Source of the DNA: a virus
Direction: 5' to 3' (one strand)
Length of the DNA: 64,000 bases
Virus record (IMG/VR): IMGVR_UViG_3300047170_000049
Coordinates: 62,001-126,000 of that record
Shown: positions 14,441 through 22,808 of the stretch, piece by piece
Layout of the letters: each line of letters opens with the position of its first letter
Numbering within the stretch: position 1 is the first letter of the stretch
The notes under the pieces: generated by a model
Databases searched by the model: none
Told to the model about the DNA's origin: nothing
What the model saw: only the letters and a program-made list of their open reading frames with translations
Made by a program: the position numbers and the translations under genes

Positions 14441-16198
14441 CTATAAGTTGGGTAATACGTTAATTTCATTTCCATCTGCACCAGGAATGGTATAAATTCC
14501 ATTCACAGGCGGTGGCACTTCCAAAACTTCTGGAGGTGTCACAGGTACAACTTGAATCGTGTTGGCCGCTCCTTGCGCTACCTCAATCGCGCCGTTTCTT
14601 ATGGTTAAAGGCACTTGGTTACCGTTAGGGTCGGTGTAGGTTAAAACCCCATCGTAATTAACATAAAGACCGTTATTCAGTGCAAGACCATTACCACCAC
14701 CCACATTAACAATCAAACTGCCATCGTTTGGCTGTGTTTTAATATTTAGAGTCTTTAAAAACTCACGCACCTTAACCTCATCTTCTTTGTCGGCGGCTTG
14801 ATTATTGTGACTTCTAAATTCTACTATATTATTGTTCCTAACGTCAATGCAATATTTCAACTTACCTTCGTTATTCCTTATACCAACTATAACCAATTCG
14901 CCGTTAAGCATTCTTTCACCATAGGAAGCAACACAATTATTAAACTCTTGACCCCAGTCGTATAATTCCCATGTGTCTTTAGGGAAGCTAAGGACTAGGC
15001 CATCTTCAATCTGGTGATTATCAGCGGCAAGCCATTCAGGGTTTAAAGTGAATACTTTCTTTTCTGTCTTAAATTTACGGTACTGTCGTGAAACGTAGTC
15101 ATGGAGTTCGCCAAGTGTCTTAAAATCTTCTGGTAAAACTATATCGTTTTCATGCTCCAAATATTGCCTAGTCGTATCCATCAAGTAGCCTTCTTGATAA
15201 GCCGTAAGCATAATCTTTTTAATCTTAAAAGGGCTAAACTTTGCTAAGAACTTTCTAATTTGTTCAGTCATACCAGGCTCAACTTCCGTAAATCCATTAA
15301 AGCCTTTGAAGTTTTCAGTCAAATCAATCAACGGAGCTTTCTCAACCACTTCATGAATGTAGTCGAGCGGGATTAAATCCTTAAGGAGAAATCCAAAATT
15401 AAAAACTTTTAGGCTGAGACGCTCAACCTGGTATAAAGGTGATGATGCCTGGTAATAATCTGAAACTGTCGAAAAGCCAGTGACTTGTGGCGTTATATTG
15501 TCAATTACCATATTGGGATTAAAAACAGCGTTGCCGCCAACTATGTTCATTGCACTAATGGCTTGGGTGTAATTATCGTTGCTTAGTTCATAAAGGCGAC
15601 TAGCAACTAATTTTGTAAGCTTAGGACCGCTAGACCCAAAAGCCTTCTCAATCGCATCTTTAAAAGATGTGAGCTTACCTAATTCAACAATACCCTTTTT
15701 AACTGTATGAACATCAGAGTTGGTAATATTAATGCAGTCCTTCCAAAGAACCTGTGTTATAGGACTCTCAAGACTATTGAAAACTGTATTGATAGAATCT
15801 TTATAGGGCAAAACAAATTTGTGGTCAGGCAAGAAGTGATTTCTTATATACTCTGCAATTGTTGCCTCAGTTTGGTCTTCAAATTTACCCCTGGTGTCAA
15901 CATAAACCTGACTAGTAGAAGTGAGCGTGTAATTATAAGAACTTGATGCTAATGCAAGTCCAGTTTGACGCTCACGCACCCTCTTTTCAAAAAGACCTGA
16001 CACAAAGCTAGCAGGGTGAACTTCGTATGCTACCCCATTCCATACCCAAAACTGTACAGAGCGGTCAGGGTAACGTTGTAGCTTAACTCGTGAGTTTGTG
16101 AGTGAGTTGGGATAATAAGACAAAATTTCTAAGCAATCTGGTTCTTTAGCCAGTGCGTATGCTTTTAAGTCTGAAGCGTCAACAATTACTTCTTGCAT
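14441..16198 (-). CDS. PcfJ-like domain protein
   Basis: 585 aa, ATG 16198 after TTGAGGATGA. Residues about 390-495 match the PcfJ-like pattern: a folded block with FNNCVASYGERMLNGE, then IVGIRN, YCIDVRNN and a Gln/Asn-containing turn. PcfJ domains occur in conjugative plasmids and phages; their function is unknown. The first 380 residues are unassigned and helical. The last 90 are Gly/Asn/Pro-rich, fibre-like. A tRNA-like element lies in the 83-nt gap in front of it. Confidence 0.65.
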   Translation of the reverse strand: MQEVIVDASDLKAYALAKEPDCLEILSYYPNSLTNSRVKLQRYPDRSVQFWVWNGVAYEVHPASFVSGLFEKRVRERQTGLALASSSYNYTLTSTSQVYVDTRGKFEDQTEATIAEYIRNHFLPDHKFVLPYKDSINTVFNSLESPITQVLWKDCINITNSDVHTVKKGIVELGKLTSFKDAIEKAFGSSGPKLTKLVASRLYELSNDNYTQAISAMNIVGGNAVFNPNMVIDNITPQVTGFSTVSDYYQASSPLYQVERLSLKVFNFGFLLKDLIPLDYIHEVVEKAPLIDLTENFKGFNGFTEVEPGMTEQIRKFLAKFSPFKIKKIMLTAYQEGYLMDTTRQYLEHENDIVLPEDFKTLGELHDYVSRQYRKFKTEKKVFTLNPEWLAADNHQIEDGLVLSFPKDTWELYDWGQEFNNCVASYGERMLNGELVIVGIRNNEGKLKYCIDVRNNNIVEFRSHNNQAADKEDEVKVREFLKTLNIKTQPNDGSLIVNVGGGNGLALNNGLYVNYDGVLTYTDPNGNQVPLTIRNGAIEVAQGAANTIQVVPVTPPEVLEVPPPVNGIYTIPGADGNEINVLPNL

Positions 16199-16216
16199 CG
16201 TTCATCCTCAAGGGGT

Positions 16217-16274
16217 TTTGCAGGTATCGGGTGCGAACCGACGTTTAAGACCGCCAATCTTGTGTCCCTGCAAA
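16217..16274 (-). ncRNA. tRNA-like element without a D arm
   Basis: Acceptor-like stem of 8 bp (16267-16274 with 16217-16224), T arm with 5-bp stem and loop TTCGCAC (16226-16242), and an anticodon-like arm with 4-bp stem and 7-nt loop TTGGCGG (16247-16261; U33 kept, anticodon would be GGC, alanine). Only about 5 nt separate the acceptor strand from the anticodon arm, so there is no room for a D arm; total length is about 58 nt against the usual 73-76. It could be a decayed tRNA, a tRNA mimic, or a structured leader for the PcfJ gene. Confidence 0.45.
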
Positions 16275-16281
16275 CTTAAAA

Positions 16282-16713
16282 TCAAAGTGAGAGTAGGGTC
16301 AGCTTGCCTGCTTTAACCTTCGCAATTACATCACGGGCTTCTTTCACGGTGTGAACTTCTACTAAGATGGGTCGGCCACTCTTACCTTTGACGGTGAATG
16401 CACCATACATTTTTTCAGAGTCACTCTTACCTGAAGCCTGTTCTTCAAAGGCAGCAATTTGCTTTAGAATGGCTTTCTCTAAAGTGGTGACTTTACCTTT
16501 GACTGGAGATAATGCTTGAACTTTTGCTTCTAAAGTTTTTACTTTTTCCTTAAGGTCTGCAACTTCAATTCCCAATTCAGCATTCAAATCTTGCAAATCT
16601 CCATTGCGTTGAATCTCTTTTTCTAAATCGCGGTTGGCAGTCTTTAATTCAATTTTCAAATCAACAATTTGTTGGCTTTCTGTACTCTTAGGTTTACGGC
16701 TAAATAATCCCAT
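16282..16713 (-). CDS. Coiled-coil protein of unknown function
   Basis: 143 aa. Residues about 15-95 form a long heptad-rich coiled coil; residues 100-143 are a small alpha/beta domain ending in KLTLLSL. N-terminus MGLFSRKPK is basic. Good GGAG ribosome site. Next to the small beta-rich gene at 16723. Confidence 0.65.
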   Translation of the reverse strand: MGLFSRKPKSTESQQIVDLKIELKTANRDLEKEIQRNGDLQDLNAELGIEVADLKEKVKTLEAKVQALSPVKGKVTTLEKAILKQIAAFEEQASGKSDSEKMYGAFTVKGKSGRPILVEVHTVKEARDVIAKVKAGKLTLLSL

Positions 16714-16722
16714 TTTTATCTC

Positions 16723-16992
16723 CTAGTGAAAAAGTAATCCATATAGTTCTTTTGTTTCAGTATCCCAATTACAACGCTCAAACCAACTTGGTGGAAATGG
16801 TGGTGTTTCACCGTAGTCAGTGTAGACCGACACATATCCACTAAACTTCACACTGCGAATCTGATATAAGCGATTCACAATTAGCCCTTCTTGTGCGTAA
16901 AGGGCACCGGAGGTATTGAACATCCAATCTCCAACAAATATTACCCATTCGCCAATCTTCAACGGGCTCAAATCATTCTTCGGCATACTCAT
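16723..16992 (-). CDS. Small beta-rich protein, ELxxLLF-tail family
   Basis: 89 aa. A short strand-rich body (IGEWVIFVG ... YQIRSV ... YVSVYT) suggests a small SH3-like barrel, and the protein ends KELYGLLFH. Four other small genes in this window end in the same kind of tail (17018, 19149, 19388, 24153). No known function. Confidence 0.6.
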   Translation of the reverse strand: MSMPKNDLSPLKIGEWVIFVGDWMFNTSGALYAQEGLIVNRLYQIRSVKFSGYVSVYTDYGETPPFPPSWFERCNWDTETKELYGLLFH

Positions 16993-17017
16993 AAATTACT
17001 TTAGTTATTTCTTTAAA

Positions 17018-17260
17018 TCAACTAAATAAAAGGCGTGCCAGTTCGAGTTCTTCCATCTTATTGAGATTAGGCAGCTTTTTCATAGGAGGGATATAATCGC
17101 CAAATTGAATTTTGATGCGCCGTTCGTCTTCTGTAAGGTAGACGCGGTTAACCCAGGCATCTCCTTTATCTAGGTGAAGGCGCGACAAGATAGTTCCTTG
17201 TGTGATTCTTTCACCAGTTTTTAAACTAATGTGTTCACCTAATACGAAGTAGGATTTCAT
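17018..17260 (-). CDS. Small beta-rich protein, ELxxLLF-tail family
   Basis: 80 aa, strand-rich, ending ELELARLLFS, like the product of the neighbouring gene at 16723. Its ATG overlaps the stop of the phosphoesterase gene by 4 nt, so it is translationally coupled to it. Confidence 0.6.
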   Translation of the reverse strand: MKSYFVLGEHISLKTGERITQGTILSRLHLDKGDAWVNRVYLTEDERRIKIQFGDYIPPMKKLPNLNKMEELELARLLFS

Positions 17261-17979
17261 CGGACGTAATCAATTACCGTAATTGGATTACCAGGGAAGT
17301 AGGTCTCATCGCAAATTGCCGCGTTATAGTAGCTAACTCCGTCCTTATGTACTTGAGTTCCACCAGGAGTATGGATATGGCCAAAGATGTGCAAATCAAG
17401 TTCTTTGAGTTGCTTGATTCTATCCATTAAATCCATGCAGCCTAAGTGCTCATCACGCAAGGTGCCATCAGCGTAACTCGTTTGGTCGAGAATACCGTAA
17501 GGAGGTCCATGAGTAATTAAGATATGAGTGTTATCTGGGATAGCTTTCCAATGTGGTACAATAGGCTCTGCAGGCTTCATTTTGCCGTAGCCACAATTTT
17601 CCATACGACGCAAATGACCGCGAGCACGATTCCAAGCCCAGTTAAAGAAGAAAGGTTGAACGGGTGAACCGTAAAAATTAATACCTTCGATTGTTACAGC
17701 TTGGTCTATAAGAAGATGGGCTCTAGGGCATATGTCCGTAAACCACTTAAGACTATCGGGCATGAATTTTTCAAAAGTCTTTTCGTGATTACCTGGAATA
17801 AGAACTATGTGACGAGCTTGGGTTTGTGCGTTCATCCATGTAGCGAACGCTTCAACTTCGTGCTTGTCACCGTGACCAGACCAATCCCCAGCATGGATTA
17901 AAAAATCACACTCGGGAATTACAATTTTATTATGTCGATTATGTGTGTCGCTAATTGCTACGATTTTAAATTGACTCAT
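17257..17979 (-). CDS. Calcineurin-like metallophosphoesterase
   Basis: 240 aa. All blocks of the two-metal phosphoesterase site are visible in order: SDTHNRH, HAGDW, PGNHEK, ILITHGPP and FGHIHTPGG. Length and single-domain layout fit small cytosolic phosphodiesterases, and no partner domain is attached. Substrate unknown; candidates are nucleotides or cyclic dinucleotides. It overlaps the upstream membrane gene by 14 nt. Confidence 0.85.
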   Translation of the reverse strand: MSQFKIVAISDTHNRHNKIVIPECDFLIHAGDWSGHGDKHEVEAFATWMNAQTQARHIVLIPGNHEKTFEKFMPDSLKWFTDICPRAHLLIDQAVTIEGINFYGSPVQPFFFNWAWNRARGHLRRMENCGYGKMKPAEPIVPHWKAIPDNTHILITHGPPYGILDQTSYADGTLRDEHLGCMDLMDRIKQLKELDLHIFGHIHTPGGTQVHKDGVSYYNAAICDETYFPGNPITVIDYVR

Positions 17980-18202
17980 CTTTTCGCTCCAACCAAGTAA
18001 GAAGACCTGCTATAATCATGTTAGGGCCAGTGCTCAAAGCGCCTACGATTAATTCATAAAGAATAAATCCACCAAGCATCTGGTGCCAATTTTGAGGTTG
18101 TGGAGGCTGCATCATCATTACCGCTCCGAGGGGGAATGAGCCTACGATAGTTAAAAAGTAACAAATGCTAAACCATCGGGACCATCGCTTAATATGCTTC
18201 AT
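17966..18202 (-). CDS. Small membrane protein, two spans
   Basis: 78 aa. Hydrophobic segments at about 11-30 ([20 protein letters not shown]) and 43-68 ([18 protein letters not shown] and on). Basic N-terminus, charged C-terminus. Coupled to thyA by a 4-nt overlap. Function unknown. Confidence 0.65.
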   Translation of the reverse strand: MKHIKRWSRWFSICYFLTIVGSFPLGAVMMMQPPQPQNWHQMLGGFILYELIVGALSTGPNMIIAGLLTWLERKDESI

Positions 18203-19053
18203 ACTGACACCTTGCCTTTGATTGGTGGGTGATGTTGATAACCGTCTAGGAAAATGTCTGTGATTTTAAAGTCATCAATGTTGGTAATTAATTTATTAAG
18301 CCTGAGCGTTGGGAGTTCTTTTGGAAGACGGGTCATTTGCTCTTTGATTTGGTCAATGTGATTATTGTAAATATGAACGTCGCCAAAGGTGTGTACGAGT
18401 TCGCCCACTTCTAATCCTACAACTTGAGCAATCATGTGGGTGAGTAGTGCGTAAGAGGCGATGTTGAATGGAACACCTAAGAACGTATCGGCACTGCGCT
18501 GATACATCTGACAAGAAAGCTTACCGTTGGCCACATAGAATTGAAAGAATGCGTGACATGATGGTAGGGCTTGGTCTTTAACTTGGTTTGGATTCCAGGC
18601 CGTAACAATCATGCGGCGTGAATCTGGGTTTGTCTTAAGTTGCTCAATAACGTCTTTAATTTGGTCCGTGCCACGGCTACTAGGCCATGCAAAGTTATTT
18701 TTAATGCCATGATAGTCACCATCAAAGTGACGCCATTGGAAGCCATATACGGGGCCTAGGTCACCTTTTTCGTCGGCCCACTCATCCCAAATATGAACGT
18801 TATTATCTACAAGGTATTGGATGTTGGTATCGCCTTTAAGCATCCATAGAAGCTCATGGGCTACGCCGTGAAACCAAACCTTCTTTGTGGTAAGTATTGG
18901 GAATCCTTTAGCTAAATCAAAACGCATTTGATGCCCGAAAAGGCTTATCGTACCAGTTCCAGTACGGTCGTTCTTTTTATTACCTTCGCGTAAAATCTTA
19001 TCACAAAGCTCTAAGTATTGAACATCAACGTGGTTTGCTGGAAAAATCTCCAT
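18199..19053 (-). CDS. thyA: Thymidylate synthase
   Basis: 284 aa, the usual ThyA length. Recognisable blocks: [11 protein letters not shown] (phosphate-binding Arg), [23 protein letters not shown], the catalytic [10 protein letters not shown], the [14 protein letters not shown] Arg loop and HIYNNH. It makes dTMP from dUMP using methylene-tetrahydrofolate. With the deaminase (12575) and dUTPase (44644) it gives the phage its own thymidine route. First gene after an extended -10 promoter (19072-19084). Confidence 0.97.
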   Translation of the reverse strand: MEIFPANHVDVQYLELCDKILREGNKKNDRTGTGTISLFGHQMRFDLAKGFPILTTKKVWFHGVAHELLWMLKGDTNIQYLVDNNVHIWDEWADEKGDLGPVYGFQWRHFDGDYHGIKNNFAWPSSRGTDQIKDVIEQLKTNPDSRRMIVTAWNPNQVKDQALPSCHAFFQFYVANGKLSCQMYQRSADTFLGVPFNIASYALLTHMIAQVVGLEVGELVHTFGDVHIYNNHIDQIKEQMTRLPKELPTLRLNKLITNIDDFKITDIFLDGYQHHPPIKGKVSV

Positions 19054-19071
19054 AATCTCTTACCTCTTAAA

Positions 19072-19084
19072 CTTTAATACCACA
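19072..19084 (-). promoter_or_regulatory. Extended -10 promoter for thyA
   Basis: Minus strand reads TGTGGTATTAAAG, giving TG-G-TATTAA, about 20-30 nt before the thyA ATG. No good -35 at 17 nt, as is usual for extended -10 promoters. Confidence 0.55.
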
Positions 19085-19097
19085 TTATTTCCAAAAG

Positions 19098-19110
19098 TAT
19101 GGTATATTTT
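19098..19110 (+). promoter_or_regulatory. Extended -10 promoter, divergent from thyA
   Basis: TATGGTATATTTT contains TG-G-TATATT, about 40 nt before the plus-strand gene at 19149. It is back to back with the thyA promoter. Confidence 0.55.
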
Positions 19111-19148
19111 TATTAAGGCACCAGGTTATATCGAAAGCTGAGGTGTCT

Positions 19149-19391
19149 ATGATGACTGAAGTAGGGCCTGTACTGAAAAAAGGCGATTTGATTTTTAACA
19201 AACGCTCAGGCGAATTAATGCGCATGGTGGGTAGTGACAAAGACTTATATTGCCATTTTAGAATTGGCTTGGAAAACAACCAGCCTATGTTTGTATTATC
19301 AATATTAGACGTACTTAATGGCATTAACAAAGGGGAGTTATTCCCAGTGGACGAACAAGAAAAAGAACTTTACCAAACTCTGTTCAAATGA
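19149..19391 (+). CDS. Small beta-rich protein, ELxxLLF-tail family
   Basis: 80 aa from ATG 19149, chosen over GTG 19143 because GAGG is 5 nt upstream. Strand-rich body beginning LKKGDLIFNKRSGE and a tail KELYQTLFK. Its opening matches that of the next gene (IGTYLYQKNSG), so the two are tandem paralogues. Overlaps that gene as ATGA. Confidence 0.65.
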   Translation: MMTEVGPVLKKGDLIFNKRSGELMRMVGSDKDLYCHFRIGLENNQPMFVLSILDVLNGINKGELFPVDEQEKELYQTLFK

Positions 19392-19615
19392 TTAAAATTG
19401 GGACATATCTATACCAAAAGAATTCTGGTCGCGGGACTGTCTATGAAGTCATATGGATTAATACGAAAAATAATTCTATTTTTTTAAGAAGCTTAAATGA
19501 TAAAAGTAAGGGTCAACTCATTTTAAGCACGGTCAAAGAGGCGGTGAATGATGGCATGATGGGTGTCGTTAGTCACAAATCGAGAAGACTTGCGCAACTT
19601 CTTTACGGCAAATAA
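19388..19615 (+). CDS. Small beta-rich protein, paralogue of preceding gene
   Basis: 75 aa, body IKIGTYLYQKNSGRG then strands, ending RLAQLLYGK. Coupled to the previous gene by an ATGA overlap and followed at once by a strong terminator whose stem begins at the stop codon. Function unknown. Confidence 0.65.
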   Translation: MIKIGTYLYQKNSGRGTVYEVIWINTKNNSIFLRSLNDKSKGQLILSTVKEAVNDGMMGVVSHKSRRLAQLLYGK

Positions 19616-19644
19616 AAACCCCTGATATTTCTACCAGGGGTTTT
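19614..19644. terminator. Strong bidirectional intrinsic terminator
   Basis: AAAACCCCTG and CAGGGGTTTT form a perfect 10-bp stem with a 10-nt loop; A and T runs flank it on each strand. It separates the plus-strand pair ending at 19615 from the capsid unit ending at 19669. Confidence 0.9.
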
Positions 19645-19668
19645 CGGAAACTATCTTAACTACTTAGA

Positions 19669-19983
19669 TTAGAACTGAATGGGTGCTTGTGGAAGGAGAG
19701 GTCGTAATTGAATATACAAATCTCCGACTACGGCTGCAGAAGGTTTAGTTCCTGCAGTTACACACTTTTCAAAGCTTGCATTCCCAGCGGTAGCTGGAAT
19801 GTGAACAAGAAGGTCGTTCACTTGTAAGCTTGAGAAGTCATGAGTGGCACTTACGTTCGTCGCAACAATCATTCCAACAAATTGTGAAGAACTATTAATA
19901 GCGTTTACAACTTCTTGGCCATCTTGTACGCGGTGAGCGATTCCAGTGGCTAATGCTTTCGCGGCTTCTTTTGATAAACTCAT
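19669..19983 (-). CDS. Putative capsid decoration/accessory protein
   Basis: 104 aa, immediately downstream of the major capsid gene (12 nt). Short helix followed by strands, with Ala/Val/Ser-rich composition and no Lys-rich parts. Position, size and composition fit a head decoration or stabilising protein. Assignment is by context. Confidence 0.6.
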   Translation of the reverse strand: MSLSKEAAKALATGIAHRVQDGQEVVNAINSSSQFVGMIVATNVSATHDFSSLQVNDLLVHIPATAGNASFEKCVTAGTKPSAAVVGDLYIQLRPLLPQAPIQF

Positions 19984-19995
19984 CGTCGCCTCCGA

Positions 19996-21378
19996 TTAAC
20001 TGTTACGGAGGTTGTCGATAAGGATATTGAAGCGAGGAAGTTTAACAACTGTAGCGCAGAATCTAAAGCTAACTTTAGGAATGCTGAGGTCAGTCATAGC
20101 AAGTTGCATTGACTTGTAAGGGCTGAGTTCAGCAATTTCAAGACCGCGCATATCTAACATAAACCCAGTAACGAAACCAGGGGTTTTGTTATTGAGGTCG
20201 ATGAAAGCAGTGGTAGCTCCACCAGAGTTAACTACTCGACCAATCCAACGTAAGCTGCTTCCACCTGCATCTGAACGATACATATTGAAGTGCTTGGCGA
20301 AAACGCCTGAAGCTGGGGTGATGGTAGCAGTTACGCTATTGCCAGAAGCACCAATTGTGATGGGGCTAATAGCAGTTGCAGGGGATTCACCAATTTCGTT
20401 AACTGCAGTACAAAAGTATTGATAAACTTCGTTTGCGTTGAAAGAGGTTGTTCCTGCAGCTTGTGCAAGAGCGATGGTAGGGCTGTTAGGAGCACCGATA
20501 CGGGGACGGGCTACTGCAGTTTTACCAGAGAGGAAACGGCTTGATTCGATGCTAACAACTGAATCAGCTACTGCTTGCTCTTTCAAGCTTGCACCAGTTG
20601 ATTGTTGAGGGCTTCCTGCGAGAACGATACGTTCTTTGGGGAAAGCAATCTTGTTATAAGCGCCGTGTGTCAAGGGGTCAATGTACAATTTCTCAGGAGA
20701 ACCGTGGTTCATAGCAGCTTGTGCATATGAATCTTCGATGATTCCTTGAGAAAGGATACCGTTCTGGTTGAATACGATTGATTTGTTTGAACCGTACTCA
20801 TTGAACATTAAGTCTTGTGTTGAAGACAAATAATCTGATTGACGAATTTGGGGGTCAAGACCTTGCATTCCAGGGGTTGTTGACATTGCGAGGGGGTTAC
20901 CGTCGAAAACGCCAGCATTGCTGAAAGCTTCTTTACCACGGAATACTTCAAATTCGATGTCGCCAGCGATTTTCAATGCACTGTCTGCTTCAGCGCGGTC
21001 TTCGGATTTAACTCCGTCGAAAGCTTGAATCATTGTGGATTGAACAGTCACTCTACGAACTTCAGCGTAGTATGCCATGGGCACCACTGAACGAACATAG
21101 CTTGAGGTTTGTTCTTGTCCGACAGAGCCTTCAAGCACTGCAGAACCACCGAACACACCGTAATCAAGTTGACGGTTGAATTGTACTAAGGTCCCCTTAG
21201 CTGGGTTCACCTTAAGAAGCTTTTGCAACTTAATGTGTTTATCTTCGTAGGTAGCAACGTTCATTACAGGAGAAAGGTCTTCCATCTGTAATGCGCTACC
21301 TTGGTTTAGAGCACTGGGGGATACGTTATATCCACCTGCTTCTAAAGCTTTTTTAAGGGCTTCTAATTGTTCAATCAC
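19996..21378 (-). CDS. Major capsid protein
   Basis: 460 aa. It follows protease and scaffold genes in standard order. Helix at the N-terminus, then a long block including VVPMAYYAEVRRVTV and FEVFRGKEAFSN, typical of HK97-fold capsids of large myoviruses. Residues about 298-400 (PNSPTIALAQ through FIDLNNKT) look like an inserted immunoglobulin/FnIII-type beta-sandwich (YQYFCTAVNEIGES is a typical strand pair). The C-terminal LSIPKVSFRFCATVVKLP is the closing strand. Named from context and layout rather than a diagnostic motif. Confidence 0.85.
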   Translation of the reverse strand: MIEQLEALKKALEAGGYNVSPSALNQGSALQMEDLSPVMNVATYEDKHIKLQKLLKVNPAKGTLVQFNRQLDYGVFGGSAVLEGSVGQEQTSSYVRSVVPMAYYAEVRRVTVQSTMIQAFDGVKSEDRAEADSALKIAGDIEFEVFRGKEAFSNAGVFDGNPLAMSTTPGMQGLDPQIRQSDYLSSTQDLMFNEYGSNKSIVFNQNGILSQGIIEDSYAQAAMNHGSPEKLYIDPLTHGAYNKIAFPKERIVLAGSPQQSTGASLKEQAVADSVVSIESSRFLSGKTAVARPRIGAPNSPTIALAQAAGTTSFNANEVYQYFCTAVNEIGESPATAISPITIGASGNSVTATITPASGVFAKHFNMYRSDAGGSSLRWIGRVVNSGGATTAFIDLNNKTPGFVTGFMLDMRGLEIAELSPYKSMQLAMTDLSIPKVSFRFCATVVKLPRFNILIDNLRNS

Positions 21379-21380
21379 GG

Positions 21381-22226
21381 TTATGACTCCTTCTCAATAA
21401 GTTTTAAGATAGTTTCTTTACCCTTTTTATGAAGGTAAAAATCTACGATACTGTCTCGTTCGTTCTTAGTTAATGTGGGCTTACGGCTAATGGAAGTTAA
21501 CTTAGCGTGAATTTCCTTATCCGTTAGAGGCTTCTTGTCTTCAGATTTTTGAAGACTGCCTTCGCCTGGTTTAGCAACATGATTAATGTCAGTCACAGCT
21601 TTGCGAACTGGCTTGTTAATCATCTTCTCGAAAAGCTCTGTAACTTTTTCGAGACCAGCTTGAAGCTTCTTGGTTTCAGTCTCAGACTTAGCAAGCTTCT
21701 GTTCTAATTCTTCAACCTTAGCGTTATCCTTTTCAGACATTTGCAAAGGTGCAGATGCTGAGGGGGATGGTGCAGGGGCTGCAGGACTAGCTGAACCCAT
21801 ATCTGCAGGAGCGGCTTCTGGAGATGGAGATGAGCGTTTAGCCATTTCCATTTTGCATTTTTCCATAAGGTCCTGGAGTTTTTCGGGGTCAAGGTCAGCT
21901 AAGAGTTCTTCTAAGCTGCCAAAGTCTTGGTCTTGTTGACTGTCACTTGCTTCAGGTGAAGCAGGTGGAGTTGCGCTTGAATCAGAAGCTTCAGGAGAAG
22001 GTGCAGGGGCAGAAGCACTTGCATCGTCTTTCTTCATTGACTCTTCTTTTTCTTTTGAAGATTCTTCTTTGGATTTTTCTTTGGAAGATTCTTCTTTCTT
22101 AGCGAGTTCGGCAGCTTCAGCTTTTTTAAGCTCTTCTGCCTTATCCGTTTCTTTCTTGATTAACACGTCAAGTTCGCCAATGGCTTCCTTAACGAGTTTC
22201 TCAAGGTCAATTTTTGGTGTATCCAT
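21381..22226 (-). CDS. Scaffold-like protein
   Basis: 281 aa, extremely rich in Glu, Lys, Ser, Ala and Pro. Residues 1-80 are charged helix, 80-165 disordered Ser/Ala/Pro repeats with an acidic helix between, 165-220 coiled coil, and the last 60 a small folded tail (TLTKNERDSIVDFYLHKKG). Lies between the protease and the capsid gene, the standard scaffold position. It ends 2 nt before the capsid gene starts. Confidence 0.75.
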   Translation of the reverse strand: MDTPKIDLEKLVKEAIGELDVLIKKETDKAEELKKAEAAELAKKEESSKEKSKEESSKEKEESMKKDDASASAPAPSPEASDSSATPPASPEASDSQQDQDFGSLEELLADLDPEKLQDLMEKCKMEMAKRSSPSPEAAPADMGSASPAAPAPSPSASAPLQMSEKDNAKVEELEQKLAKSETETKKLQAGLEKVTELFEKMINKPVRKAVTDINHVAKPGEGSLQKSEDKKPLTDKEIHAKLTSISRKPTLTKNERDSIVDFYLHKKGKETILKLIEKES

Positions 22227-22271
22227 TTTCTCTTCCTCTTATTAGTTAAAGTAAAACTAACTGCTTCCCTA

Positions 22272-22727
22272 TTATTGACCAGAACCTGGCCATTTGTAGT
22301 CGCCGACTTTGGCAACAAGGTTAGCGGGGAGGATTTCAGCGGTTGATGGAACTGAACCATTCGCGCCGAGATAACGTTCTTGATACACGCCTAATTGAGC
22401 AAGGTCCCAGTCGATTAAAGATTTAACTGAGCTAGCAACAATGGAATGTCCAGAGTCAGTGTCAGATTCTTCAACGATTTGGAGTTTGCTTGGGCTGTAG
22501 ACTTGTTGAGGGCTGCCGATACTGTCCAAAAATGGAGTGTCGAAAGGAACAATGCGAATTAGCATGTTGTTCTGACCTGCAGTAGGGGTGGCACTTTGTG
22601 ACACAGACAAGATAGCACCAGAAGCATCAGTCGATTGACTGAATGTATAGCTGGGAAGACGTAATGAAAGTCTTTCTTGGAGGTCACGAGCGAGGGCTTG
22701 TTGTTTTGCAATTTGTAAAAGGGACAT
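22272..22727 (-). CDS. Putative virion structural protein
   Basis: 151 aa, beta-rich, starting MSLLQIAKQQ with a short helix and followed by Ser/Thr/Gln-rich strands. It sits between protease and scaffold genes with its own late-type motif upstream (22776-22803). Family not recognised. Confidence 0.6.
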   Translation of the reverse strand: MSLLQIAKQQALARDLQERLSLRLPSYTFSQSTDASGAILSVSQSATPTAGQNNMLIRIVPFDTPFLDSIGSPQQVYSPSKLQIVEESDTDSGHSIVASSVKSLIDWDLAQLGVYQERYLGANGSVPSTAEILPANLVAKVGDYKWPGSGQ

Positions 22728-22775
22728 CTTTTATTCTCCTTATTTAAAAATAACTAGTTACTAGAGATATTACCT

Positions 22776-22803
22776 TTATTAAGATATTTCCCTAAGTTCT
22801 TAA
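22776..22803 (-). promoter_or_regulatory. Late-type promoter motif L5
   Basis: Minus strand: ACTTAGGGAAATATCTTAATAA. Core AAATATCTTAAT with one difference from consensus; 50-75 nt upstream of ATG 22727. Confidence 0.55.
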
Positions 22804-22808
22804 AATGA

